Assembly: GCF_900101985.1 (NCBI RefSeq)
Contig: NZ_FNAR01000003.1
Span: 186,001-250,000 of the forward strand
Direction: 5' to 3'
Length of the DNA stretch: 64,000 nucleotides
Source of the DNA: Bhargavaea beijingensis
GTDB taxonomy: Bacteria > Bacillota > Bacilli > Bacillales_A > Planococcaceae
Part shown: positions 35,519 to 43,883 of the stretch, piece by piece
Layout of the letters: the number at the start of each line of letters is the position of its first letter
How positions within the stretch are numbered: position 1 is the first letter of the stretch
The notes under the pieces: generated by a model
What the model was told of the DNA's origin: nothing
Database searches by the model: none
The model's input: the letters and a program-made list of their open reading frames with translations, nothing else
Position numbers and translations under genes: made by a program

Positions 35519-36809
35519 TCGCCCGCGCCATCTTTTCCATCCGCCGTTCCGCGAACCGCTTTAGGAGATGCACGCCCATCACGCAATCGTTCAAGTCCGT
35601 CCATTCTGCCGGATTGTGGCTGATGCCGCCTTGGCTGCGGACGAAAATCATCGCCATCGGGGCAAAGTTCATGGCGTCGTGCCCTGCCCCGCTCATCAGT
35701 TCCATCGGTTCGATTCCTTCCTCCATGAACACGTCGCGGAGTTCATCACGGATCTCGTCACTTACCGGGGCCGGGTCGACCGACGACAATTGGCTGATGG
35801 CGATTTCAGCGTCCTGTTCCTCCGCGCAGCGTTCCGCCGTCTCGCGGACCTTCAGGACGAGCGCGTCCCGCTTTTCTTTATCGAGGTCCCGGATGTCGAC
35901 GGTCAATTCCACCTGTCCCGGGATGACGTTCGAGCCGTTCGGGGAGACAGTCAGCTTGCCGACGGTCGCAACCGCAGTGTCGCCGATCTCGGAGGGAAGC
36001 GTGCTTACGTCATGCACAAATCGGCCCGCCGCCACGATCGGGTCTCGGCGGCCGATCATCGGGGTGTTGCCGGCATGGCCCGCCTCTCCCCGGAAAACGA
36101 TGTGAAGACCGGCGAGCCCCGCAATGCCCTTTACGATGCCTGCCGGAAGGTCTGCCTGTTCCAGCAGTTTCCCCTGCTCGATGTGGAGCTCCGTATAAAA
36201 CCCGATCTCGTCCGGCCGGCGCGCGGCTGCCAGAAATTCTTCCGGAGTACTGCCATACGTCCCGATCACTTCGCGGAACGTCCGTCCAGCAAAATCCATC
36301 AGACCATCCAGTTCGCCGTCACCGATCTTGCCCGTCATCGCCCGGCTGCCCATGACACCGGCCCCGAACCGGGAACCCTCTTCCTCGGAAAACACCACCA
36401 CTTCCACCGGCACCGGCGGCACATAGCCCGTCTCTCTCCACGCCTCGACCATCTCAAGCGACGACAGCACCCCAAGCGGCCCGTCAAAATTCCCGCCGTT
36501 CGGCACCGAGTCGAGATGGGACCCCGTGACAAATGCGGGGCCACCCGCCTCACCGTTCAGCCGGCCGATCACATTGCCGGCACCGTCCATCCGGACATCC
36601 ATCCCGGCACCACGCATCCATTCCACCACCTGTTGCTTCGCCCGCTTTTCTTCCTCCGAAAAGCCGGGGCGGTCGACACCGCCGTCCTCCGTCTTTCCGA
36701 CCGACGCAAGCGTCGCCAGCCGCTCCGCCAGCCGCTCCCCGCTTACCCCGTTCCGGTCATGCGTCCGGTCATACCCGTCAAGCAAGCGCCCTTTTACTGA
36801 TTGCTCCAT
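35508..36809 (-). CDS. M20-family Zn-dependent amidohydrolase (N-carbamoyl-L-amino acid hydrolase/allantoate amidohydrolase type)
   Basis: The 433-residue enzyme carries the M20 metal-site motifs TGSHLDSVPNGGNFDGPLG (His, Asp), SEEEGSRFG (catalytic Glu), TELHIEQG and SGAGHDAMNFAP (His). These are typical of carbamoylases and allantoate or ureidoglycolate hydrolases. The ATG at 36809 has AAAGGGG upstream. A longer frame to 36956 exists only because the 21-bp repeat array contains no stops, and should not be taken as protein. No hydantoinase or allantoin genes are nearby, so the substrate is open. Confidence 0.88.
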   Translation of the reverse strand: MEQSVKGRLLDGYDRTHDRNGVSGERLAERLATLASVGKTEDGGVDRPGFSEEEKRAKQQVVEWMRGAGMDVRMDGAGNVIGRLNGEAGGPAFVTGSHLDSVPNGGNFDGPLGVLSSLEMVEAWRETGYVPPVPVEVVVFSEEEGSRFGAGVMGSRAMTGKIGDGELDGLMDFAGRTFREVIGTYGSTPEEFLAAARRPDEIGFYTELHIEQGKLLEQADLPAGIVKGIAGLAGLHIVFRGEAGHAGNTPMIGRRDPIVAAGRFVHDVSTLPSEIGDTAVATVGKLTVSPNGSNVIPGQVELTVDIRDLDKEKRDALVLKVRETAERCAEEQDAEIAISQLSSVDPAPVSDEIRDELRDVFMEEGIEPMELMSGAGHDAMNFAPMAMIFVRSQGGISHNPAEWTDLNDCVMGVHLLKRFAERRMEKMARANED

Positions 36810-36854
36810 CCTGAGATCCCCTTTCGGTTTCCGCTTCCGGCGCCTAATCTTCAA

Positions 36855-36943
36855 ACTCAAGGCATGTTCCTTAACACTCAGCCGGTCTTTCATAACACTC
36901 AGCTGCCCTTTCTTAGCACTCAGGTCCCTTTTCATCACACTCA
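36855..36943. repeat. Five-unit 21-bp array with core AACACTCAG
   Basis: The ACTCA core begins at 36855, 36876, 36897, 36918 and 36939, exactly 21 bases apart. The middle three units share a longer core of the form TTTCWTAACACTCAG. It lies in the divergent gap between the M20 gene and the ketopantoate reductase-like gene. Confidence 0.88.
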
Positions 36944-37045
36944 CCATTTCCGGCACCTGAAATGACGGATAAAAACGAATTTACAGTTTATTAACTCCGT
37001 TTCTATGATAAACTTTTCACTAACAGAAAGAAAGGGGACGACACC

Positions 37046-37957
37046 ATGACAACCATCCGGACTGCCGCCCTGATTGGGCTCGGCGCCATCGGGGCTGCCT
37101 ATGCCGAACGACTGCAGAAGCATCTGAAACATGATTTCTTCATCCTGGCCGATGAAGGCCGGATCACCCGATATAAAGAACTCGGCATCCGCGTCAACGG
37201 GCGTGATTCCCGGTTCCGCTATAAGCCGCTGACCAGCCCGGCGGAGTCTGCCGGCCTGATTGTATTCGGCGTGAAAAACGACCAGCTGGATGAAGCGATC
37301 GACTGCGTCCGCCCGTTTGTCGGACCGGAGACAATTCTTCTCCCGCTTCTGAACGGCATCTCCAGCGAAGAAGAACTGAAAGCCGCGTTCCCGGACAATC
37401 CGGTCCTTTACGCCATGTGCGTCGGCATCGACGCGCAGCGGGACGGCCGTGACATCCGCTACTCCAAGCTCGGGCAAATCACATTCGGCACGCGTGCCGG
37501 AGAATACCCGGAAGCGGAAGCCGCTGTCGAACAGCTCTTCCGCGATGCGGACGTCCCTTACGACATTCCTGACGACATCTGGCGTGAGATGTGGTGGAAG
37601 TTCATGATCAACGTCGGGGTTAACCAGACCTCCTCGGTGCTTCGCGCCCCTTACGGCATTTTCCAGACGATCCACAGCGCAAGAAGCTGGATGGAAGAAG
37701 TCATGAATGAAGTCGTCCAAGTTTCCCGGCCGGCAGGCGTCGGCCTGAACGACCGCGACATCGCCCGCTTCCGTCCTGTCCTGGACAGCCTCTCGCCGGA
37801 AGGCAAGACAAGCATGCTGCAGGACATCGAGCACGGCCGCAAGACCGAAGTCGAATACCTGGCCGGCAAGATGGTCGAACTCGGGGGAAAATACGGCGTC
37901 CCCGTTCCGGAAAACGAACAACTGCTGAAAGTCATCCGGATCCTGGAGAAAATGTGA
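37046..37957 (+). CDS. Ketopantoate reductase family protein (ApbA/PanE-like)
   Basis: The 303-residue NADPH-dependent reductase begins with LIGLGAIGAAYAERL (Rossmann glycines). It contains the family motif VFGVKNDQLDEAI...LLPLLNGI and a C-terminal helical domain with the lysine/asparagine region WWKFMINVGVNQTSSVL. It could make pantoate for coenzyme A, but many genomes hold PanE paralogues of other function and no pan genes are adjacent. AGAAAGGGG lies upstream of the ATG. Confidence 0.87.
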   Translation: MTTIRTAALIGLGAIGAAYAERLQKHLKHDFFILADEGRITRYKELGIRVNGRDSRFRYKPLTSPAESAGLIVFGVKNDQLDEAIDCVRPFVGPETILLPLLNGISSEEELKAAFPDNPVLYAMCVGIDAQRDGRDIRYSKLGQITFGTRAGEYPEAEAAVEQLFRDADVPYDIPDDIWREMWWKFMINVGVNQTSSVLRAPYGIFQTIHSARSWMEEVMNEVVQVSRPAGVGLNDRDIARFRPVLDSLSPEGKTSMLQDIEHGRKTEVEYLAGKMVELGGKYGVPVPENEQLLKVIRILEKM

Positions 37958-37958
37958 C

Positions 37959-38399
37959 ATGACCAAACCGGAACCGCCCCCATCCTGGGCACCCCCAAAG
38001 CACATCGTCTCTGCCGCAGCAATCGTCGTGAACGACCAAAACGAACTGCTCCTGATCCGCGGCCCGCGACGCGGCTGGGAAATGCCAGGCGGCCAAGTCG
38101 AGGAAGGCGAATCCATCCGGGACGCCGCCATCCGGGAAACGCTTGAGGAGTCCGGCATCCGGATCGAAATCACCGGCTTCTGCGGCATTTACCAGAACGT
38201 CTCCCGCGGCATCTGCAACACCCTCTTCACCGGCAAACCGGTAGGCGGGACGCCCACCCCTTGCGAGGAAGCGCTCGAAGTCGGCTTTTTCCCGCTGCCG
38301 GACGCGCTCGGCATGGTCACCAACAACAACTTCCGCGAACGGATTGAGAAGTGTCTTAATCCGGAGGAGCAGCCGTTTTATGTTGAATTTAATACATGA
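37959..38399 (+). CDS. Nudix hydrolase
   Basis: This 146-residue protein contains a canonical Nudix box, GGQVEEGESIRDAAIRETLE followed by ESGI. The start is one base after the PanE-like stop, so the two genes are probably co-translated. Nudix enzymes hydrolyse nucleoside diphosphate derivatives. The specific substrate is not predictable here. Confidence 0.9.
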   Translation: MTKPEPPPSWAPPKHIVSAAAIVVNDQNELLLIRGPRRGWEMPGGQVEEGESIRDAAIRETLEESGIRIEITGFCGIYQNVSRGICNTLFTGKPVGGTPTPCEEALEVGFFPLPDALGMVTNNNFRERIEKCLNPEEQPFYVEFNT

Positions 38400-38406
38400 C
38401 GCCAAA

Positions 38407-38440
38407 AAAGACGCGCCCCTCTCCGGAGCGCGTCTTTCTG
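38407..38440. terminator. Bidirectional terminator between convergent genes
   Basis: AAAGACGCGC pairs with GCGCGTCTTT around an 11-base loop, with A-rich sequence on one side and T-rich sequence on the other. It follows the Nudix stop and precedes the stop of the leftward secreted protein gene. Confidence 0.88.
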
Positions 38441-38441
38441 A

Positions 38442-39029
38442 TCAATAATCGAAATTCCCTTTTACCGTGACATTGTCAATTTTGTCGGAGCCGGCCTGAT
38501 ATTCAAAGAACACCTCGTAATCCTCTGCGATATACCAGAGATAATTAAAGTCCATCCCGTCTTCCACCTTTTCTGCGGATTCGATGTGGCGAAGGACTTC
38601 CTCGACTGTCGGCTTTTCTTTAAAATGGTAGGTCACGGTCGTCACCGGTTCCCCGTCCGATTCAGGCGCCATGTAAGGAACCCCATACTCGTAATTTCCA
38701 TAGACATGCCGGATGCCGCCTTCAAAGTCGTATTCGGCTTCAGGGTCCCCGGCTTTTGCCGTAAGGCCGGACAGGTCGGAACCGATTTGCACCACTGCCC
38801 CCGGTACCTTGCCCTGTTGCAAGTCCGAGTAGAACGACGCCGGCATGACCGATTCTTCTTCGCTCATCACTATTTCATCAGCAGCCGGAACGGGGGCTAT
38901 TGCTTGGTGAGGAGTATTCGTGCCAGCATGCACGTCGGCTGCGGATGCAGCAAGGCCTGTCCCCATTCCGAAGATGGTGCCAGTGGCCGCAACGGAGAGA
39001 ACGAGTTTTTTGTATGGTTGTATCAACAC
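38442..39029 (-). CDS. Secreted protein of unknown function
   Basis: This 195-residue protein begins with a signal peptide (YKKLVLSVAATGTIFGMGTGLAASAADVHA). The mature part is acidic. It has a segment VYGNYEYGVPYMAPESDGEPV and a second half predicted to form a small alpha/beta domain with DGMDFNYLWYIAEDYEVFFEY. I do not recognise the family. It has its own leftward transcription unit. Confidence 0.65.
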   Translation of the reverse strand: MLIQPYKKLVLSVAATGTIFGMGTGLAASAADVHAGTNTPHQAIAPVPAADEIVMSEEESVMPASFYSDLQQGKVPGAVVQIGSDLSGLTAKAGDPEAEYDFEGGIRHVYGNYEYGVPYMAPESDGEPVTTVTYHFKEKPTVEEVLRHIESAEKVEDGMDFNYLWYIAEDYEVFFEYQAGSDKIDNVTVKGNFDY

Positions 39030-39127
39030 AAAGACCTCCTTTTAAAGTTTCCTAACCGATCCGATTCGCCAGATAGACGCTTCCGAAAACAGCCTTTACG
39101 GAATTAACGTCAACCGTTAGACTATAT

Positions 39128-39161
39128 TTAGTTAACCGCATTCAATAAAAAGGTTAACTAA
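39128..39161. promoter_or_regulatory. BirA (biotin repressor) operator upstream of bioY
   Basis: TTAGTTAACC and GGTTAACTAA form a perfect 10-bp inverted repeat with a 14-base spacer, the known architecture of BirA sites. It overlaps or immediately follows a TATATT -10-like element at 39123-39128 and ends 22 bases before bioY. Biotin-dependent repression of bioY is expected. Confidence 0.9.
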
Positions 39162-39183
39162 GTAGGGGAAGGGGAAATCATAT

Positions 39184-39741
39184 ATGATCCAATCACGTTC
39201 AAAACTATCTATGATGATCGTCTCCGCACTGTTCGCGGCGATCATTGGCATTCTTGCACAAGTCGTTGTGCCGTTGCCACTCGTGCCGATCACGGGCCAG
39301 ACGCTCGCCATCGGCCTTGCCGCCACGATTCTCGGGTCCAAGTACGGTACGCTTTCTGTCATCATTTATCTTTGCCTCGGCGCCATCGGGGTGCCGGTCT
39401 ATGCCGAAATGGGAAGCGGTCTCGGGAGCTTGTTCGGCCCGACCGGAGGCTTCCTTTTCGGATTTATACCGGCCGCGTTCATCATGGGCTATTACCTTGA
39501 AAAGACAAGTTTCACTGTTAAACAGGCACTCGTTGCGAACATCGTCGGCATGTTTGTGACGCTCTTCATCGGTACGGCCTGGCTAAAATATGCTGCGGGG
39601 CTGACTTGGCCAGCCGCATTCGCGGGAGGCTTCATCCCATTCATCCCGGTCGGTTTCATCAAAGCCGGCCTCGCCGCCTGGATCGGCATCGCCGTCCGCA
39701 ACCGCTTGGCCTCGGCAAGAATTGCAGTGCCTGGTGTTTAA
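39184..39741 (+). CDS. bioY: BioY biotin transporter (ECF S-component)
   Basis: This 185-residue membrane protein with about six helices has the BioY features VVPLPLVPITGQTLAIGLAA, YLCLGAIGVPVYAEMGSGLG and FGPTGGFLFGFIPAAFIMGY. It captures biotin and works with a shared ECF energising module encoded elsewhere. The upstream BirA-type operator independently supports the assignment. Confidence 0.95.
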   Translation: MIQSRSKLSMMIVSALFAAIIGILAQVVVPLPLVPITGQTLAIGLAATILGSKYGTLSVIIYLCLGAIGVPVYAEMGSGLGSLFGPTGGFLFGFIPAAFIMGYYLEKTSFTVKQALVANIVGMFVTLFIGTAWLKYAAGLTWPAAFAGGFIPFIPVGFIKAGLAAWIGIAVRNRLASARIAVPGV

Positions 39742-39746
39742 TTTTA

Positions 39747-39777
39747 GGGAGTCGCAGAGAATCTGCGGCTCCCTTAT
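39747..39777 (+). terminator. bioY terminator
   Basis: A 12-bp stem with one mismatch (GGGAGTCGCAGA with TCTGCGGCTCCC) has a 3-base loop and is followed by TTATTA. It lies 5 bases after the bioY stop. Confidence 0.8.
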
Positions 39778-39835
39778 TACGTGCATTCCACTTGACCGAC
39801 GAGATAAACGTAACCGGCAGAAACTATTTTTCCAC

Positions 39836-39864
39836 TTTACTTTTTACCAGGTTTAGTCTATAAA
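39836..39864 (+). promoter_or_regulatory. Sigma-A promoter of the nuclease-like lipoprotein gene
   Basis: TTTACT, a 17-base spacer and TATAAA lie about 40 bases upstream of the ATG at 39904. Confidence 0.6.
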
Positions 39865-39903
39865 TAACTTTGGAATATTTACCATGAAAGAAGGAACACA
39901 CCT

Positions 39904-40920
39904 ATGGATTTACGCATGAAAAAGCTCAAAGCCGCTCCGGCCATTTTCCTCATCGCCCTCATCCTCTTCCTCACCGGTTGTGGAACGGCCGCAGAAGAGG
40001 ATGCTGTGGAAGAAGGGGCGGAGCAGGTCCAAACAGAAGAATCGTCCGAGCCTGAAAAGAAAGCTGAAGAAACCACTGCGAAGAAGCCGGCCGAGGAAAA
40101 ACCTGCCGAGGAAAAGACGGAAAGCAAACCGGAAGAGAAGCCTAAAGAAAAGCCGGCGGCACAACCGGCCGCCGAAGAAACCAAACCTGCCAAGAAACCG
40201 ACCGAAACCGGCGGCACGACCGACCATATCCCGGTTGAACTCGTCAAGACGATCGACGGCGACACCATCAAGGTCCGCTACAACGGGCAGGAAGAAAATG
40301 TCCGCTATCTCCTGATCGACACACCGGAAACGAACCACCCCCGCCTCGGCAAGCAGCCGTTCGGCGATCAGGCAAAGGAGAGGAACCGTGAACTCGTGAA
40401 CAGCGGCGAACTCTCGATCGAATTTGACATCGGCGACCGGACCGACAAATACGGCCGGCTGCTTGCCTACGTCTATGTAGACGGCAAGAGTGTCCAGGAA
40501 ACCCTGCTGCGAGAAGGCCTCGCCCGCGTCGGCTATGTCTACCCGCCGAACACCCGCCACCTTACCCCGTTCGAAGAAGCCGAAGCGGAAGCCAAGAAAA
40601 AGAAAATCGGCATCTGGTCCATTGAAGACTACGCCACCGATTCCGGGTTCGAAGCGAGTGCGGCCGAACAGCAAAGTGCGTCCTCCAGCACACCCGCTTC
40701 AACAGGAAGTACGGGATCAGGCGGAGTGTCCGGCGGAGGCGGGACTTCCGGCAATTCGAACTACGACGGCGACCCGAACGCCAAAAGCGGCACGACTTCG
40801 GAATGGTTCCAAAACTGTACCGAGCTGAGGAAGAAATATCCGGACGGCGTCCCTGCAGGCCATCCTGCCTACCAAGCGAAGATGGACCGGGACAAAGATA
40901 ATTACGCGTGTGAACGATAA
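39904..40920 (+). CDS. Thermonuclease-family lipoprotein with Excalibur calcium-binding domain
   Basis: This 338-residue protein begins with a lipoprotein signal (APAIFLIALILFLTGC). A long Glu/Ala/Lys/Pro-rich linker (about residues 28-105) follows. The staphylococcal nuclease domain (about 110-240) has TIDGDTIKVRYNG, RYLLIDTPETNHP and the DKYGRLLAYVYVDG segment. A Ser/Gly-rich linker leads to a C-terminal Excalibur domain ending DRDKDNYACER. It is predicted to be an extracellular, membrane-anchored DNase that may need calcium. A role in nutrient DNA use or DNA processing is possible, but no uptake genes are adjacent. Confidence 0.9.
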   Translation: MDLRMKKLKAAPAIFLIALILFLTGCGTAAEEDAVEEGAEQVQTEESSEPEKKAEETTAKKPAEEKPAEEKTESKPEEKPKEKPAAQPAAEETKPAKKPTETGGTTDHIPVELVKTIDGDTIKVRYNGQEENVRYLLIDTPETNHPRLGKQPFGDQAKERNRELVNSGELSIEFDIGDRTDKYGRLLAYVYVDGKSVQETLLREGLARVGYVYPPNTRHLTPFEEAEAEAKKKKIGIWSIEDYATDSGFEASAAEQQSASSSTPASTGSTGSGGVSGGGGTSGNSNYDGDPNAKSGTTSEWFQNCTELRKKYPDGVPAGHPAYQAKMDRDKDNYACER

Positions 40921-40926
40921 AATGAG

Positions 40927-40966
40927 AAATCCCCCTGCAGGCCCAAAAGCCTGCAGGGGGATTTGA
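40927..40966 (+). terminator. Strong terminator after the nuclease-like gene
   Basis: A perfect 16-bp stem (AAATCCCCCTGCAGGC with its complement) has a 6-base loop and begins 6 bases after the stop codon. The flanking sequence is A-rich before and T-rich after. Confidence 0.88.
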
Positions 40967-41057
40967 TATTAAATGGGCAGATCCCAGGAACGAGATTGGA
41001 ACCTCGAATGAAGAAATCAGATCGGCCAGGCGGGAACGGTGGTTCTCCGTAAGTATG

Positions 41058-41163
41058 ACGATTCGGTGCTTGTGTGTTACGCAACCGGCTCTGAATGTCA
41101 CGATACCCGCCCGGAATGTTACGATTCGGCACTTGGGTGTTACGCAACCACTCCCGAGTATCG
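41058..41163. repeat. Five- to six-unit 21-bp array with core GTTACG[AC]
   Basis: The ACG core begins at 41058, 41079, 41100, 41121 and 41142, exactly 21 bases apart, with a poorer sixth unit near 41161. Units alternate between GTTACGATTC-like and GTTACGCAAC-like forms. The array is between the convergent nuclease and SEC-C genes. The rest of the 290-base gap holds only the nuclease terminator. Confidence 0.86.
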
Positions 41164-41210
41164 CCGAACCGCCACCGTCGGCCCACACTCTCTCACCACT
41201 CCCACATCGC

Positions 41211-42569
41211 TCACTTCCCGCAACACTTCTTATACTTCTTCCCGCTTCCGCACAGGCACGGGTCGTTCCGTCCGACCTTCTCGGAAACAGGCTGTCCGCC
41301 TCCCGTTGCCGCTCCGCCAGAAAGCACCTTCAGCGGCCCGCTTTCCCTGAGCTCATTCGGTGTGTGTCCGCGGTTTTCCCACATCCGGGTCGCGTTCACC
41401 ATGTCGAAGAACAGGCCGATCAGTTCGTTCGCCTGCCTGTCGTCATCGAACACGATGCCTTCGTCGTCCAGCAAGAGGCCCATCGCCTGTGCCGGAGGCG
41501 TGTTGGAGGCGGCGAGATACTGAGCGTAGTCGACCCAATTGATGGCGCGTGCCTCTTCACCGCGGAACAGCTTGCGCTCCGCAAACTTCCGGAATGCGGC
41601 AAGCTCTGCCGTGTCCTCGTAATGATCGGCGTCTGCATACCGCAGGAGCTCTTCCTTGCCGGGCACATAATACGGCTTGCCGTTTGCCTGCTTGGAGTAG
41701 TACTCATATTGTTCCGGGTCCAGCAAGTCTTCGTGGATAAACCGGTCTCCCTTTACATGAACAAATCCCCGGTCGAGCCACTCTGCTGCCGAAGGATCTT
41801 TCAGCACTGCGGCAAAGTCGGAGTCCGCAAGCGCCGTTCCGTTTTGCTGGTTAAACACTTCCCGCACTTTCGTGACCGGTGCGATTCCCCACAAGTGGGT
41901 CAGCGCCAGGATGTAGTCGACTTTCTCCTGTACACCTTCATCCAGCTCCGGGCGCGGCATGCCAAGAAGGATCTCCTCACCCATCTCATACGGCGTATGG
42001 CCTCGGAGCGCCCAGCTTCGGACGTGATTGAACATATGGGCGGCGTAGCGCATCAGGTCTTCAAAATCGTCCGGGTCCATTTTCCCGGGATAACCCCCGA
42101 CTTGCAGATGATGAATCAGGTTCTGGAACGCGTCGCCTTCCGCTTGATTTGCGGCAGACCGGACCCATCCCATCAGCTTCCTGATTTCCTCGTCATCGTA
42201 TTCAGGCCGCTTGCCGGCGAACGTCTCCAGCGCCTTTGCCTGCGGCGTCATTTCGACGTACTTGCCGTCCGAGTACCGGAGCAGTTCCTCCGCCTGCGGC
42301 ACATAAAACGCCTTTCCTTTTGTCGCCTCTAGATAAATCTCCGCTTCGCCTTTCTGGATGATCGCATTGTGCGCCAGGAATTCAGGCCCCGTCCAGACGA
42401 ACATCCGGTCAAGCTCTTCTTCGGACTCCCGCGCCAGCATCCGCACTTCTTCCGCGCTTACCTGGTGGCCCGTCTGCTCCGTATAAATCTCGGCCAGTTT
42501 CTCGTAAGGCACGACACCATAAAAATTGGTTGTCGCTGCTATATAATTGACTACTTTCTGCTTGTCCAT
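41211..42569 (-). CDS. SEC-C motif protein of unknown function
   Basis: This 452-residue, mostly helical protein ends with a zinc-binding SEC-C motif (GRNDPCLCGSGKKYKKCCGK). The same motif is found on SecA and on many unrelated proteins. Two similar internal modules can be seen: VVNYIAATTNFYGVVPYEKL and VDYILALTHLWGIAPVTKV, each followed by a segment ending KPYYVPGKEELLRYAD-like. This indicates an internal duplication. The ATG at 42569 follows a G-rich ribosome binding site. Function unknown. Confidence 0.8.
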   Translation of the reverse strand: MDKQKVVNYIAATTNFYGVVPYEKLAEIYTEQTGHQVSAEEVRMLARESEEELDRMFVWTGPEFLAHNAIIQKGEAEIYLEATKGKAFYVPQAEELLRYSDGKYVEMTPQAKALETFAGKRPEYDDEEIRKLMGWVRSAANQAEGDAFQNLIHHLQVGGYPGKMDPDDFEDLMRYAAHMFNHVRSWALRGHTPYEMGEEILLGMPRPELDEGVQEKVDYILALTHLWGIAPVTKVREVFNQQNGTALADSDFAAVLKDPSAAEWLDRGFVHVKGDRFIHEDLLDPEQYEYYSKQANGKPYYVPGKEELLRYADADHYEDTAELAAFRKFAERKLFRGEEARAINWVDYAQYLAASNTPPAQAMGLLLDDEGIVFDDDRQANELIGLFFDMVNATRMWENRGHTPNELRESGPLKVLSGGAATGGGQPVSEKVGRNDPCLCGSGKKYKKCCGK

Positions 42570-42697
42570 CCCCCGCACCCCTTTCGTCCAATTCATTTCT
42601 CCCATTATAACGCGGATGGGCCGGGCGCCTTCAACCATTCCCACTTCGCCGTATCTATGAGAAAATGGACTAAACCATGTAAGGAAGGTGAGGCTCA

Positions 42698-42859
42698 ATG
42701 GATCAACTCAAAAAAATCGGCGCAGATGCCGTCCTTCTTGGCGCCTTGCTCGGCCTATTGATCGGCACTACCATGGACAGCTTTGCCGTCGGCGTCGGAA
42801 TTGCGATCATCTTCTCGATCACGTTCAGAAAGAGCGAAGATGAAGACGATGAAAAGTGA
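42698..42859 (+). CDS. Short membrane protein (53 residues)
   Basis: AAGGAAGGTGAGG precedes the ATG. The product has an N-terminal polar stretch, one long or hairpin hydrophobic region (AVLLGALLGLLIGTTM, FAVGVGIAIIFSITF) and an acidic tail ending EDEDDEK. It is divergent from the SEC-C gene. The ribosome binding site and composition support a real gene, but no family is known to me. Confidence 0.65.
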   Translation: MDQLKKIGADAVLLGALLGLLIGTTMDSFAVGVGIAIIFSITFRKSEDEDDEK

Positions 42860-42895
42860 TTGTGCATCTGTGTGGCTTCCGTCCCGAACAAACTG

Positions 42896-43606
42896 CTACG
42901 AAAAAGGGTGATCCCCTTCAAGATGCTGCAAAGTACTCCTTAATTCTTTTGCAATTCGTTTCTCCATCCGGGAAATATAAGATTGTGATAAACCCAGCTT
43001 CTCAGAAAGTTCCTGTTGGGTGAGTCGCTTCCGCCCCCCGATTGCAAATCTGGATTCAACGATCAGCCTCTCCCACTCCCCTAATCCGGACACAGCCTCA
43101 GCAACTTGAACACGCTCATATTCCCGCTCGAGGTTTTCGGCTGCGTTAAATTCCGTGCCTACCGTATCCGCCAACACCCTGGCATTTCCTTCCGAGTCCG
43201 GGCCTATCGGCTGTTCCAATGAAAATTCAAAACGAATGTTGCCGGCTTTACGCAGATGCATGAGGATTTCATTTTTAATGCATCGGGCAGCGTAAGTGGA
43301 CAGTTTCACATTCCTGTCCGGATTAAAAGAATCGACCGCCTTGATCAGACCAATTGCCCCGATATTGATCAGTTCATCCACAGGGACTTTCGTATGCCTG
43401 AACCTGACCACCACATAATTCACGAGATGAAGATTTTCTTCAATCACCCGATTCCTCTGAAGCAAAGAAACATTCTGCCCAGTACCGAAAACAGCGGATT
43501 CTGCGCCCACTTCAGCAGAGTTCAACTTGGTCCCGCCCATCCTTCCCGGCAGTCCTCTTGGTCCCCACACCCTTTTTGAAGAAACCGGCCTTACTTCACT
43601 GCCCAT
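42896..43606 (-). CDS. Sporulation-type RNA polymerase sigma factor (SigE/SigK-like)
   Basis: The 236-residue protein has sigma region 2 (ENLHLVNYVVVRF, VDELINIGAIGLIKAVDSFN, KLSTYAARCIKNEILMHLRK) and region 4 with a helix-turn-helix (TQQELSEKLGLSQSYISRMEKRI). The closest pattern is SigE/SigK. However, it has a non-standard 45-residue N-terminus without an obvious pro-sequence, and many substitutions in otherwise conserved core residues. GGAGG lies before the ATG. There is no spoIIGA or other sporulation gene nearby, so it may be an extra, diverged sigma factor rather than the canonical one. Confidence 0.8.
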   Translation of the reverse strand: MGSEVRPVSSKRVWGPRGLPGRMGGTKLNSAEVGAESAVFGTGQNVSLLQRNRVIEENLHLVNYVVVRFRHTKVPVDELINIGAIGLIKAVDSFNPDRNVKLSTYAARCIKNEILMHLRKAGNIRFEFSLEQPIGPDSEGNARVLADTVGTEFNAAENLEREYERVQVAEAVSGLGEWERLIVESRFAIGGRKRLTQQELSEKLGLSQSYISRMEKRIAKELRSTLQHLEGDHPFS

Positions 43607-43834
43607 GTGTTTTCCTCCTCTGGTCGCTTATTTTTATCAATGTGTCTTATGACCTGGATAAATAGGAAACGAAGAGAAAGTCAAACAAATAAAACAGGAC
43701 TATCGACCTTCACCACACCTAATATACCACGAGTTCAGATTATTCGGTATTTTTATAGTGAAAGTTCCGCTTCCGAGGATCAATGGCTCTGTCACCTGCA
43801 ACACGCAACGGGCAGCAGGATTTTTTAGCGAAAG

Positions 43835-43876
43835 AAAAACTGCAGACCAAGGAGTCAAATACTCCTTGGTCTGCAG
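43835..43876 (-). terminator. Terminator of the polysaccharide operon
   Basis: A perfect 16-bp stem (CTGCAGACCAAGGAGT with its complement) has a 5-base loop and is followed on the minus strand by TTTTTC. It lies 8 bases after the glycoside hydrolase stop. The 277-base gap 43607-43883 otherwise shows only a weak leftward promoter-like TTGACT for the sigma factor gene. Confidence 0.88.
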
Positions 43877-43883
43877 CCTGTCT

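Noticed and set aside
36810-36956. N-terminal extension of the M20 hydrolase starting at GTG 36956
   Set aside because: The extension is entirely encoded by the 21-bp array, has no good ribosome binding site, and family alignment begins at the ATG at 36809.
42896-43606. Canonical SigK or SigE
   Set aside because: Region matches are good but the N-terminus and several core residues differ and no usual neighbour genes are present. I therefore call it only SigE/SigK-like.
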